Source: Allomesorhizobium camelthorni (lineage in GTDB: Bacteria; Pseudomonadota; Alphaproteobacteria; Rhizobiales; Rhizobiaceae). From it: DNA of 62,302 nucleotides. The stretch's first letter is position 1. Each line of letters opens with the position of its first letter. Shown one piece after another: positions 35,561 to 43,932 of this stretch. A program made the position numbers and the translations under genes. The stretch covers positions 1 to 62,302 of the forward strand of contig NZ_JAAKZF010000034.1 in the NCBI RefSeq assembly GCF_011045125.1. The letters run 5' to 3'. The notes below the pieces were generated by a model. The model had not been told where the DNA came from. It made no database searches and was given only the letters and a program-made list of their open reading frames with translations.

Positions 35561-36886
35561 TCAGATGCGCTTGCCGTTGGAGGCAAGCATGGTTCCTCGT
35601 CCGCCGCTCGGCACCACGACCAGTTGCTTGATCTTGCCCTTTTTGAAGGCGTTGAGGAAGCGGTCGTAGTCCTTGAAGGCGACGCAGCCATGCGATTCCG
35701 CCCGTCCGCCGCGCAGCAGGTAGCTGTGGGTGAGGAAACCGTCGCGGCCGTGCTTGTTCCTGCCGTCGACGGGCAGCATGCGGATCGCCTCGACGCCGTG
35801 GAAGCGTTTTTCCCGCATTTTGAGGTTGTAGGTGTGCGGCGGGGTCGGCCCGTTCATCTTGACGTGCGCGTAGCGCGGGTTGTCGGCCATCTTGCCGATG
35901 CCGGAATGGGCCTTGAGCACGCTCCCGTCGGGCATGTAGACCTTCGCCGCGCTGATGTCGTAGACGGCGACGCCATTTCCGGCCCTGGCGCCGCCGCCGA
36001 ACAGGCTCCTGAGCGACTTACCGAAACCGCCGCGCGACTTGCTCTCGGACGGATCGGACGGCCGCGCATAAGCGAGCTTCTGCTGCTTCGGCTTTTCGCG
36101 CTCTACGGCCTTCGCCGCCGCCGGCTCCTCGGCCTGCCGGGTTTCGGGTTTGCTGGCCTGCGCGTCCGGCTTGCCGTCGGACGGCCGAGGCTGCGGCACC
36201 GGATGAGCCGGAAGGTCCGCAAGATCCGGCAGGGCGGCTGCGTCGTCCTCGATGTCCAGGTTCGGATTCCCGGCGAGGTCTTCCTCCGACGGCTCCGCCA
36301 GCAAGGCCGACAACGCCGCGCCGGCAGCGCTCGGGGAGGGGTTGGCATAGGCCAGCAGGGGCTGAGCGGTCGTGCCGGCGGGCAGCGACACAAATCGCTC
36401 CGGCGTGGGCGCGGCGGCCTTCGCGGCCGCGCGGTGCGATTTGGCGGAAGCGGATTTATCGAAGAGGCTGGCGAGTTTCTCGGACGTCAGAGCGGCTTTC
36501 TTCACGACGGCGTCGAAGCGCGCTGCAGTGCTCGCATCGGCCTCTACCGCAAGGCGGGCGGATTTCGCATGGCCGGCGGAAAGGCTCGCGGCCATGAAGG
36601 GCCGGCTGCCGGCGGAGACGCTTGCGGCCAATACGACCTGAGCCGCCGTGGCGCGCAGCCGGGCCGCCTTGGCGGCCGCGGTGTCCGGCAATCGCGGCTG
36701 CAGCCTTTGGGCTTGGAACTGCGGTTTGGGCAGGAAGCTGGCCGGGCCGAAAACAACGGAACTGCCCAGCGCGACCGTTCCGGCCACCGACCACACGGCC
36801 GCGACGGCGAAGGCGACGCCGAAGGAAGTGACCAGCAGTGGACGAAACATGCGGCGCAAAAACCGCACACGAGAAACTTTACTCAC
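35561..36886 (-). CDS. DUF2778 (Tlde1-like) protein, membrane anchored
   Basis: About 441 residues. An N-terminal transmembrane helix, a long Ala/Pro/Lys-rich low-complexity linker, and a C-terminal DUF2778 domain (AVYDISAAKVYMPDGSVLKAHSG, then LLRGGRAESHGCVAFKDYDRF). The conserved His and Cys of SHGCV form the L,D-transpeptidase-like site; the domain is shared with Tlde1 peptidoglycan effectors. The start is uncertain: GTG 36886 keeps basic residues before the helix, ATG 36850 and the frame start 36946 are alternatives. Confidence 0.8.
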   Translation of the reverse strand: MSKVSRVRFLRRMFRPLLVTSFGVAFAVAAVWSVAGTVALGSSVVFGPASFLPKPQFQAQRLQPRLPDTAAAKAARLRATAAQVVLAASVSAGSRPFMAASLSAGHAKSARLAVEADASTAARFDAVVKKAALTSEKLASLFDKSASAKSHRAAAKAAAPTPERFVSLPAGTTAQPLLAYANPSPSAAGAALSALLAEPSEEDLAGNPNLDIEDDAAALPDLADLPAHPVPQPRPSDGKPDAQASKPETRQAEEPAAAKAVEREKPKQQKLAYARPSDPSESKSRGGFGKSLRSLFGGGARAGNGVAVYDISAAKVYMPDGSVLKAHSGIGKMADNPRYAHVKMNGPTPPHTYNLKMREKRFHGVEAIRMLPVDGRNKHGRDGFLTHSYLLRGGRAESHGCVAFKDYDRFLNAFKKGKIKQLVVVPSGGRGTMLASNGKRI

Positions 36887-37130
36887 CAACACATACCCAA
36901 GCCGGCAAATCCCGCAAAAAGGTCTCAGGTCGGCAAGCGACCGCAACTGCGTGACGTCCGGATTGTCCCCATCTTGAACTACTGATCAGAAAGGATGGGC
37001 AAATATGGTTAAATTTTGCTTTGCGGGAATTCGATCTGTTCGGAGAGGCGTTTTTTTGAACCAAAGCAGGTTTCCGACGGCCAAATGGCGTCAGGAGTAA
37101 AGAGGAACAGCGGCGCGAGGGGTAACGCTC

Positions 37131-37328
37131 TCAGGCGCCTTCGTTGCGTCTGACGATCTTCATCACCAGGATGACAATGCCGACCGCGAGGAGGGCGACC
37201 CCGGCCGCGATGAGCCAGGCCGACGCGGACCTGTAGCCTTCCGCCGCCAGCAGGAAGCCGAAAACGAGCGCAACCAAAGCGCCGAGCTTGTTGATCAGGG
37301 GGTGCGTTCTTTCACCGGAGACGGCCAT
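37131..37328 (-). CDS. small two-span membrane protein
   Basis: 65 residues: two helices (LGALVALVFGFLLAAEGY and AWLIAAGVALLAVGIVILVM) and a basic tail KIVRRNEGA. A good GGAGG site precedes the ATG. No family name known to me; located alone between two envelope-related genes. Confidence 0.7.
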   Translation of the reverse strand: MAVSGERTHPLINKLGALVALVFGFLLAAEGYRSASAWLIAAGVALLAVGIVILVMKIVRRNEGA

Positions 37329-37447
37329 GCTGAACCTCCGCGCATGAGATTTAGTCTACCCGCTAGCTCTGCAGAGTAGCGCTCGGGGAAGGGATAGTCG
37401 AGTTAGCCTCGTTGCAAATCCCGGGTCATGGCAGGTCCAGTTATTCA

Positions 37448-38773
37448 TCACTCGGCCAGCGTGTTCTTGTGGATGACGCCGTCCTTCATGATGATCTTGA
37501 AGTTGTTGGCCGGATCGGCCACCAGGTCGAGGTTCTCCAGCGGATTGCCTTCGACGAGCAGGAGGTCGGCGAGCGCGCCTTCCTCGACGACGCCGAGCTT
37601 TCCCGGATAGGGGTTGCGCTTGCCGGACAGCGCCAGCAGTTCGGCATTGGTCCCGGTCGCCATGGCAAGCGCTTCGGCGGGCGTGTACCAGCGGGTGAGC
37701 GAGGCGAGGATTGCCCCTTGCTGCGCCGCCATCGCGCGCGAGAACAGGACGTCGGTGCCCCACGCCGTCTTGATGTCGTACTTCTTCGCGAGTTTGTAAG
37801 TCCTATCGATACCGGGCCATACCTCGTCCGCCTTGGCCCGCTCGACCGAGCCCTCCCGGAGGCCTGTCCTCATCATTTCGTGAAGCGGCTGCAGGCTAAG
37901 CCAAACGCCTTTTTCGGCTATCAGCTTGGCGTCCGCCTCGCTCATGAGGAAGCCGTGTTCGATGCACTTCACGCCGGCCGCGATGGACATTTGGACCGCT
38001 TCCGACGTGAAGGCGTGCGCGGCGACGTAGGTGCCCCAATTCTCGGCAATTTCGACGGCCGCCCGCAATTCGGGCGCGGTGAAGGTGGTGACGTCGAGCG
38101 GGCTGTGGGGCGAAGATACGCCGCCGCCCGCCGTCACCTTCAACAGCACGGCCCCTTGCATGAACTGCTCGCGGGCACGCAAACGCACCTCGTCGGGGCT
38201 GTCCACGACGATGCTGCCGCCGTTTATCTCCATGGGGGTGAACAAGCCCGGCTTCCGCGGCAGGTCGCTCATCTGGCGGAAATCGCCATGTCCGCTGGTC
38301 ACGGTGATCATGGCGCCGGAGGGATAGATGCGCGGCCCCTCGATGATGCCCTGGTCGATCGCGCGCTTGAGACCGAACGCCGGTCCGCCCACGTCGCGAA
38401 CGGTGGTGAAGCCGCGCATCAGCGTATCCGTCGCCTCGTCGCCGGCCGCGAGAGTGGCGAAGCCGATGTCGTTCATCGTCTCTGCCGGGCCAGTCGCGAT
38501 CAGCATCGCGTGCCAGTGCGCATCGATCAGCCCCGGCATCAGCGTTCGCCCGTTCCCGGCAATGCGCTGCGCGCCCTCGGCCGCGATCGGACTTGTCGAG
38601 ATCTGAGCGATCACATTGCCCTCGACCAGCACATTCGACGGAGCCGATAGCGCGGCGCCTTTTCCGTCGAAGATGCGGACGTTTTCGAAAAGCACGTTAT
38701 CGGCGGCCGCGGTGGCGCAAAGTCCGAGCAGGAGAGCCGCCGCAAGCATTTCTCGGCCTGAGCGAAGCATCAT
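37448..38773 (-). CDS. exported amidohydrolase family protein
   Basis: 441 residues from ATG 38773 (the frame extends to 38962 without family character). A signal peptide (MLAAALLLGLCATAAA) precedes an amidohydrolase barrel: the metal motif DAHWHAML, then AHAFTSEAV, KCIEHGF and WGTDVLF. This resembles imidazolonepropionase/Xaa-Pro dipeptidase-type hydrolases. Periplasmic hydrolysis of a cyclic amide or dipeptide is inferred. A start at 38749 is also possible. Confidence 0.85.
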   Translation of the reverse strand: MMLRSGREMLAAALLLGLCATAAADNVLFENVRIFDGKGAALSAPSNVLVEGNVIAQISTSPIAAEGAQRIAGNGRTLMPGLIDAHWHAMLIATGPAETMNDIGFATLAAGDEATDTLMRGFTTVRDVGGPAFGLKRAIDQGIIEGPRIYPSGAMITVTSGHGDFRQMSDLPRKPGLFTPMEINGGSIVVDSPDEVRLRAREQFMQGAVLLKVTAGGGVSSPHSPLDVTTFTAPELRAAVEIAENWGTYVAAHAFTSEAVQMSIAAGVKCIEHGFLMSEADAKLIAEKGVWLSLQPLHEMMRTGLREGSVERAKADEVWPGIDRTYKLAKKYDIKTAWGTDVLFSRAMAAQQGAILASLTRWYTPAEALAMATGTNAELLALSGKRNPYPGKLGVVEEGALADLLLVEGNPLENLDLVADPANNFKIIMKDGVIHKNTLAE

Positions 38774-39175
38774 GAAAGCTGCGCGGGCAGGAGAGAAAAC
38801 GGCTGCGGCGCAGGACACGGCATGCGCCACGGCCTCACGCAGTTCGAAAGATTTGGGATACACGACGCTTCTCCGGCTTCGGGAGGTCACGGCACAAGAA
38901 GAAGTTGTAGCGGTCGCGTGGATGGGGGGCAAGGCGAATTGGCTTTTCGTGTTGGAGGGCATGGTCGGTATTGCCGCCTTAGATTCGCCGTTTGACCGGA
39001 ATGAGCAAGAAGCGCCAATAACCGGTCATTCCGCTCGCTTCTCAACAGCGGTCGTTCGCACGACCCGTTCGAACGTCGGCGTCGCCAAGCGTAGCGCCGA
39101 TCCGCATTGCCGTAATGGATGGCAATCATGAAGTGACGGACGGCGAGCCCTTAATCGACTTTGGCACTTCCTTAT
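38774..39175. other. 402-bp stretch without a recognisable gene
   Basis: Read in all frames; the open frames here are shadows with no ribosome site or protein character. The stretch may be decayed coding DNA at the border of the next accessory patch. Confidence 0.4.
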
Positions 39176-39706
39176 CTAGCCGGCCGTCTCAAGAAATCGA
39201 TCAACGAAGTCGGCGAGAGCGTTCCAGTCAGTGAACTCGTGATCGCGCTCGGGGCTCGCAGCACCGCTGCGCTTCATGACGATGAATTTGACGACCTGCT
39301 CTTGGAAGTAGTCGTATTCGGTGAAGCGCAAAGCACCCCCGAGAAGGAGTGTCATGCGTGGCTGCCACCCCACCACTGAGACAAAGCGATCCACATATTT
39401 CTGCGCTTCCGTCTTTTCGTCTTCCAGCACGGCCGAGAGACTGACAGATATAAGGGCTGAAGGCTTGCTGTTCAGCAGCTCGTGATGCGCGAACACAAAG
39501 TTTGTGATGGTGTCTTGGTGGTGCTCGTGGTGGACCGACGCGGCAACAATGAACGCGTCGAAGGCTCCAAGTTTCAAAACAGATTCGAGCGCTGCGCTAT
39601 CACGCAGCTCGACCTGGTGCCCGCGCTCGCCGATATGCGTTGCCGTCCATGCGGCAATTTTCCGGGTCTGCCCTTCGGTCGTTCCATAGACAATCAGAAC
39701 GTTCAC
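39176..39706 (-). CDS. flavodoxin domain-containing protein (HemG-like)
   Basis: 176 residues. The FMN-phosphate loop VYGTTEGQTRKIA is at the N-terminus, and the flavin-facing loops are IVAASVHHEHHQD and LLGGALRFTEYDYF. The latter and the length resemble HemG-type menaquinone-dependent protoporphyrinogen dehydrogenases. Cytosolic. Codon use is less GC-biased than the core genes. It lies at the edge of a patch with FixK boxes, consistent with a low-oxygen role. Confidence 0.82.
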   Translation of the reverse strand: MNVLIVYGTTEGQTRKIAAWTATHIGERGHQVELRDSAALESVLKLGAFDAFIVAASVHHEHHQDTITNFVFAHHELLNSKPSALISVSLSAVLEDEKTEAQKYVDRFVSVVGWQPRMTLLLGGALRFTEYDYFQEQVVKFIVMKRSGAASPERDHEFTDWNALADFVDRFLETAG

Positions 39707-39826
39707 GATATCCCTCCGACAACAGAAGAGACATTCAAAGGGGACAGTCGATACGGCCGTCCCGGCATGGGGTGTGACCCGCGGCCTTCCACCCTTCCAG
39801 CTCTGATTTAACTCAGAGTCGCCTAA

Positions 39827-40381
39827 GTGATGCCGCGGGTCCGTAGGCCATGTTTCACCGGCAATCTGGTTCGCCTCCTGGATTCCATTCGCTTGAACGG
39901 TTCACCATCGCGCGTCGCCAGTCTGTCTCCGCATGACGACGGAAAAGTACCGACAGGGGCGCTCGGTTGCCTTGATCTGAATCAATGCTCAACCAATGTG
40001 TCGTCGTCGGCACCGGCGGCCCAGGCACAAGACATTCGACAAGGGCGCCAGCTCGCGTTTGAGGTCTGCGCATCCTGTCATGCCGTCCTCCCTGGGCAAG
40101 CTCTGTCCCCGGTTGAAGAAGCGCCCAGCTTCGAAGCGATCGCCATGACTCCAGGGATGACCGCAACGGCGCTCCATGTCTGGCTCACGGCCCACGAACA
40201 TCCCACCATGCCGAGGATAATACTCTCGCACCAAGAAGTTCGGGACGTGTCGGCCTATGTTCTGGGCCTGCGGGATTTAGTTAGAGGCTGTCCTCAATCA
40301 AGGGCACCATGCCCTCCCGCAGGAGGCCTCTCGTTGGCGGTGCGCGCGAAAGCGACTAAGACCGCCTGCTTAGAGAAATAG
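39827..40381 (+). pseudogene. decayed or truncated cytochrome c gene
   Basis: From about 40009 on, the frame encodes a class I cytochrome c: AAQAQDIRQGRQLAFEVCASCHAVLPGQ with CASCH and a possible distal Met in HPTMPRI. Upstream of that there is no signal peptide in any frame and a FixK-like box lies inside the would-be coding part, while the C-terminus runs on into unrelated residues (RDLVRGCPQSRAPCPP). It looks 5'-truncated; a functional short form is less likely. Confidence 0.5.
39972..39985. promoter_or_regulatory. FNR/FixK box
   Basis: TTGAT-CTGA-ATCAA, a perfect consensus dyad, about 40 bp before the first recognisable cytochrome c residues. Confidence 0.65.
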
Positions 40382-40753
40382 GCCCCAGAAAGGTGGAAAG
40401 GTCAGCAGGAATCCGATCGCCAGCAAGACAAAGGCTGCGAGATTGACGGCTCCCATGTTCACCGTTTCCCTGCCCCAGAGGCGAGACAAGCCGTACCAGG
40501 CCACAAGCCAGACGATGATCGCGACTGTCGATTTGCCAGACAGAGGACCGGCCGGATTATAGAAATTCAACGCACCTTTAAGGGTCGTCGACACTTCGGC
40601 GCCAAGGGCGAAGACGCCGATGGCGGCAGATCCGATGCCCGCAGCCAGAATGGCCGCCGCGCCAGGACCGTTCGGGATATTCTCAATCGGTCCCTCGCCA
40701 GATCTCACGGCACGGTCGCGGATTTCCGTCATGGAGTCCTGGATCTTTGTCAT
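40370..40753 (-). CDS. membrane protein, second gene of a FixK-box operon
   Basis: 127 residues with an N-terminal cytosolic part (MTKIQDSMTEIRDRAVRSGE) and three hydrophobic segments (AAAILAAGIGSAAIGVFALG, STVAIIVWLVAWYGLS, AVNLAAFVLLAIGFLLTFPP). A GGAAGG site sits upstream. Its start overlaps the stop of the preceding gene (ATGA), so the two are coupled. Family not recognised. Confidence 0.72.
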   Translation of the reverse strand: MTKIQDSMTEIRDRAVRSGEGPIENIPNGPGAAAILAAGIGSAAIGVFALGAEVSTTLKGALNFYNPAGPLSGKSTVAIIVWLVAWYGLSRLWGRETVNMGAVNLAAFVLLAIGFLLTFPPFWGLFL

Positions 40754-41322
40754 GGATTTTTTCCTTCCATCAGGACGATCACTTCGCCGCCGCGAATTGG
40801 AGCGTACTTGTTCAAGAACGCGCCGAATGCGCCCGCGATGCCCGTAGCGACGAATGCGGCCACGGCGAAAGCCAGCACGCCGATCCGCATGTTCCGGTGT
40901 TGGATGATCGCTCGCTTGTATTTCCAGGTCACGTAGGCGACCATGGTCATGGCGATCGGCGCCAGCCATGCCACGTGCTCTTTCCATTCCATGCCCACGT
41001 TATGCCATTCGGATGTCTTCCCGCTCGACAGGAGCAAGCGCCGCGGATACTCGGACAGATCGGCGATGTCGGCTGGTGGAACTGCTCGATACCATGGATA
41101 GATGATGTAAGTACCCGAGAACACGGTTAGCCAGGCCAGAATGACCATCGCCGCCAAATAAAAACCGAGCACCGTTTGCGCTCTCATGCTCATTGCCGAC
41201 GGCGCCCCGGGAGCCGAGATGCGATAAAGTTCGACCAACGCGCCGGAGAACGCCAGCATGAACAGGGCTCCAAACCCCATTCCGTGCAGAACCGTCGCGA
41301 GGTCATGTGTTGTGATTTCCAT
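40750..41322 (-). CDS. multi-span membrane protein, first gene of a FixK-box operon
   Basis: 190 residues with four transmembrane segments (about 10-30, 46-70, 120-135, 148-170). His residues sit near membrane borders (LATVLHGMGFG, WHNVGMEWKEHVAWL), so heme or quinone binding is conceivable. The ATG follows GAGGT. A perfect FNR/FixK box lies about 59 bp upstream. Its family is not recognised; a microaerobic redox role is inferred only from the promoter. Confidence 0.72.
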   Translation of the reverse strand: MEITTHDLATVLHGMGFGALFMLAFSGALVELYRISAPGAPSAMSMRAQTVLGFYLAAMVILAWLTVFSGTYIIYPWYRAVPPADIADLSEYPRRLLLSSGKTSEWHNVGMEWKEHVAWLAPIAMTMVAYVTWKYKRAIIQHRNMRIGVLAFAVAAFVATGIAGAFGAFLNKYAPIRGGEVIVLMEGKNP

Positions 41323-41380
41323 GACAGACCTCGTTACGTCAGTTGATTTTTCAGGTTCCGCCTTGTCGCGCTCAGGCGCT

Positions 41381-41394
41381 TTGATTCGGATCAA
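41381..41394. promoter_or_regulatory. FNR/FixK box upstream of the membrane operon
   Basis: TTGAT-TCGG-ATCAA, a perfect dyad about 59 bp before the start at 41322, a usual place for activation by FixK/FNR. The rest of 41323-41589 holds no gene. Confidence 0.7.
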
Positions 41395-41589
41395 ATTCCC
41401 CAAAGGAATGTTTGCCGGATTCGACCGTTCGGAAGTCCGCTCCTGTCGCCATCCTTAGCCCAGTGGGATTGAAGCTCACGCAACCTTGACAAGCGCGCTT
41501 TCAGCTCCATCGCAGGGTCGAGGCCGTGAATTCCCGCGAACGTCCGCTTCCGGACAGCAATATCAGCTCAGGAAGGTCCGGATCGGGTC

Positions 41590-43181
41590 GAGCCTGTGTG
41601 GAAAGACGTTGATTTGATAAAGTGATTCCCGATCAGCGAGGGGAGTCGGGATGAAGCGGTTTGTCGAGGGCGAGGATCGCCGGCAAGCGACGCTGCTTCC
41701 CGAGTGCCTGGACGATTACGTGACGCAGGACAATCCGGTCCGGGTCATCGAAGTCTTCATCGACGAACTCGACCTCGGCGCCATGGGCTTTGCCGGGGTC
41801 GTGCCGGAAGCGACCGGGCGGCCTGCCTATCATCCCGCGACGCTGCTGAAGATCTATCTCTACGGCTATCTCAACCGCATCCAGTCGAGCCGCCGGCTCG
41901 AGCGGGAGACCCAGCGCAACATCGAGCTGATGTGGCTGACCGGACGGTTGATGCCGGACTTCAAGACGATCGCCGACTTCCGCCGCGACAATGGACCGGC
42001 GATCCGCGCGGCCTGCGCCCAGTTCGTCGTGCTGTGTCGCCAGCTCAATCTGTTCACCCGGGCCGTCGTGGCCATCGACGGGAGCAAGTTCAAAGCCGTC
42101 AACACCCGCGACAAGAACTTCACGGTGACCAAGGTCGCCAAGCGCATCGAGCAGGTCGAGGCCAGCATCGCGCGCTACCTGGCGGCGCTCGACCGTGCCG
42201 ACCGGCAGGACGATGATGTCGCCGAGGCCAAGACGGTCCGCCTCAAGGAGAAGATCGAGGGCCTGCGGCGGCAGATGCAGTCCCTCAAGGAGATGGGCAA
42301 GCAGGTCGAGGCCGCGCCTGACAAACAGGTCTCCCTGACCGATCCCGACGCCCGGTCGATGGCGACCAGCGGCAAGGGCACCGGCATCGTCGGCTACAAT
42401 GTCCAGATGGCCGTCGATGCCGAGCACCATCTGATCGTCGCGCACGAGGTCACCAATATTGGCAGCGACCGGGCGCAACTGACCTCGATGGGGCAACGGG
42501 CGCGGGATGCTACCGGGTGCGAAGAGATCACGGTGCTGGCCGACCGCGGCTATTACAACGGCGACGAGGTGCTGGCCTGCGAGGGCAGCGGAGTTTTGCC
42601 CTGCATTCCCAAGACGCAGACATCCGGCAACGCCAAGCGCGGCCTCTTCACCGTGGCCGATTTCATCTACGACGCCGGGAATGACCGCTACACCTGTCCG
42701 GCCGGCAAGCACCTGACCAGAGGAAAGGTGCGCTCAGACCGCCGGGACGATATCGACCACTATCGCAATCTCACGGCCTGTTCGTCCTGCGCGCTCAAAC
42801 CCAGATGCACGCCCGATAAGCACAAGCGCCTGAAGCGCTGGGAACACGAAGGCGTCCTCGACAAGATGCAGGACAGGCTCGATCGCCTGCCGGACGCCAT
42901 GACCATCCGCCGGCAGACCGTCGAGCACCCGTTCGGAACGCTCAAGGCGTGGATGGGCAGTACCCATTTCCTGACCAAGACCCTCGAAAACGTCAAAACC
43001 GAGATGAGCTTGCAGGTGCTCGCCTACAACATGAAGCGCATGATCAACATCTTCGGCGTCAAGCCGCTGATGACGGCAATCGCCGCCTGATCGCGCCCCC
43101 GACCGCCAGCGGCCTCATCGCTGCCATGCTCGAAACAGCGGCAGTCATACGCAATCTGCAATCGCGTTTTCACACGACCTC
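41590..43181 (+). mobile_element. IS1182-type insertion sequence
   Basis: About 1.6 kb around the transposase. Candidate imperfect ends: GAGCCTGTGTGGAAAGACG at 41590 and, reversed, GAGGTCGTGTGAAAACGCG ending 43181. Target duplication is not obvious. It sits directly upstream of the GTA cluster. Confidence 0.65.
41651..43090 (+). CDS. IS1182 family transposase
   Basis: 479 residues, intact. The N-terminal DUF772-like part (VIEVFIDELDLGAMGF, RPAYHPATLLKIYLYGYLN) is followed by the DDE catalytic core with the Asp in VVAIDGSKFKAVN and VLADRGYYNGDE. A zinc-ribbon-like block (YTCPAGKHL, CSSCALKPRC) precedes the final VEHPFGTLKAWMG. A complete frame and clear ends suggest the element could still move. 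Confidence 0.92.
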   Translation: MKRFVEGEDRRQATLLPECLDDYVTQDNPVRVIEVFIDELDLGAMGFAGVVPEATGRPAYHPATLLKIYLYGYLNRIQSSRRLERETQRNIELMWLTGRLMPDFKTIADFRRDNGPAIRAACAQFVVLCRQLNLFTRAVVAIDGSKFKAVNTRDKNFTVTKVAKRIEQVEASIARYLAALDRADRQDDDVAEAKTVRLKEKIEGLRRQMQSLKEMGKQVEAAPDKQVSLTDPDARSMATSGKGTGIVGYNVQMAVDAEHHLIVAHEVTNIGSDRAQLTSMGQRARDATGCEEITVLADRGYYNGDEVLACEGSGVLPCIPKTQTSGNAKRGLFTVADFIYDAGNDRYTCPAGKHLTRGKVRSDRRDDIDHYRNLTACSSCALKPRCTPDKHKRLKRWEHEGVLDKMQDRLDRLPDAMTIRRQTVEHPFGTLKAWMGSTHFLTKTLENVKTEMSLQVLAYNMKRMINIFGVKPLMTAIAA

Positions 43182-43443
43182 GGTCATAGACGGTCAATAG
43201 GACAGGTGGTTAGCTGTCGTGAGGAATAGGAAAATAGTCCTTGACACCGTAACGGTGCTCTGGTAGGTTTTCGCTATCGTCGGAAAAGTGTGGGTGGCGG
43301 GACGCCGGGAGCGGAAGTTCGCGGGGGGATGCCTTGTCCCTTTGACCATCGAGTGTGGCGGAACCACCCCCACCCCTAACCCCTCCCCGCAAGGGGGAGG
43401 GGGACTTGCGACACCGCTGAAACCACAACCAGGAAAAAACATC

Positions 43444-43932
43444 ATGCCGAGACGTGGGCCGCTTGCGCGGCAGCGGGCGCTGCGTGCGCTCGCCGAAGGA
43501 GCCAGGGCGACAACCGAACTTTTGGCCGACGCCACCGGGCGTTCGCATAGGGCGCTGAGGCTGGAAGCCGAGCGCGAAGGCTGGCGGCTCGACCGCGCGC
43601 CGCACTCCGACATTGCGCTGCGCGTGCGGACGATCGCCGCCGGACTGCTGGAAAAGGTCGAGGCGATCGGCCGCGCGGCGCTGGAAGAGGGCGGCAAGAT
43701 CGACAAGGCCGAACTCGAAGGCGTGGTCGTGATGATCCGCGGCCTCGACAAGATCGGCGAAATCATGCGGCCGGAAGAAGCCGCCAAAGAGGATCAGAAC
43801 AGGCGCGATGAAGACCTGGCGGACGTACTCCAGCGCATCAACGAACGGATTGTCGAACTCGCACGCGAATTCGCTCACGAGATTTGTGCGCGTGAATCTG
43901 GGGCTGGCCGGCGCGGATCTGGTCAAGGATGA
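43444..43932 (+). CDS. small terminase-like protein of the GTA cluster
   Basis: 162 residues. The N-terminal ARATTELLADATGRSHRALRLEAEREGW looks like a helix-turn-helix, the rest is charged helix (EEAAKEDQNRRDEDLADVLQ). Position before TerL and size suggest the small terminase subunit (GTA g1). The frame is open upstream to 43288 through a GC hairpin, but ATG 43444 starts the protein-like region. It overlaps the TerL frame. Confidence 0.65.
   Translation: MPRRGPLARQRALRALAEGARATTELLADATGRSHRALRLEAEREGWRLDRAPHSDIALRVRTIAAGLLEKVEAIGRAALEEGGKIDKAELEGVVVMIRGLDKIGEIMRPEEAAKEDQNRRDEDLADVLQRINERIVELAREFAHEICARESGAGRRGSGQG

Noticed and set aside
38616-39131. 171-codon plus-strand frame
   Set aside because: First part is antisense to the amidohydrolase signal region, the rest has no ribosome site or domain.
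43381-43403. GC hairpin CCCTCCCC/GGGGAGGG as a terminator of the insertion sequence
   Set aside because: There is no U tract and the stem resembles generic REP-type repeats, so no specific function is claimed.
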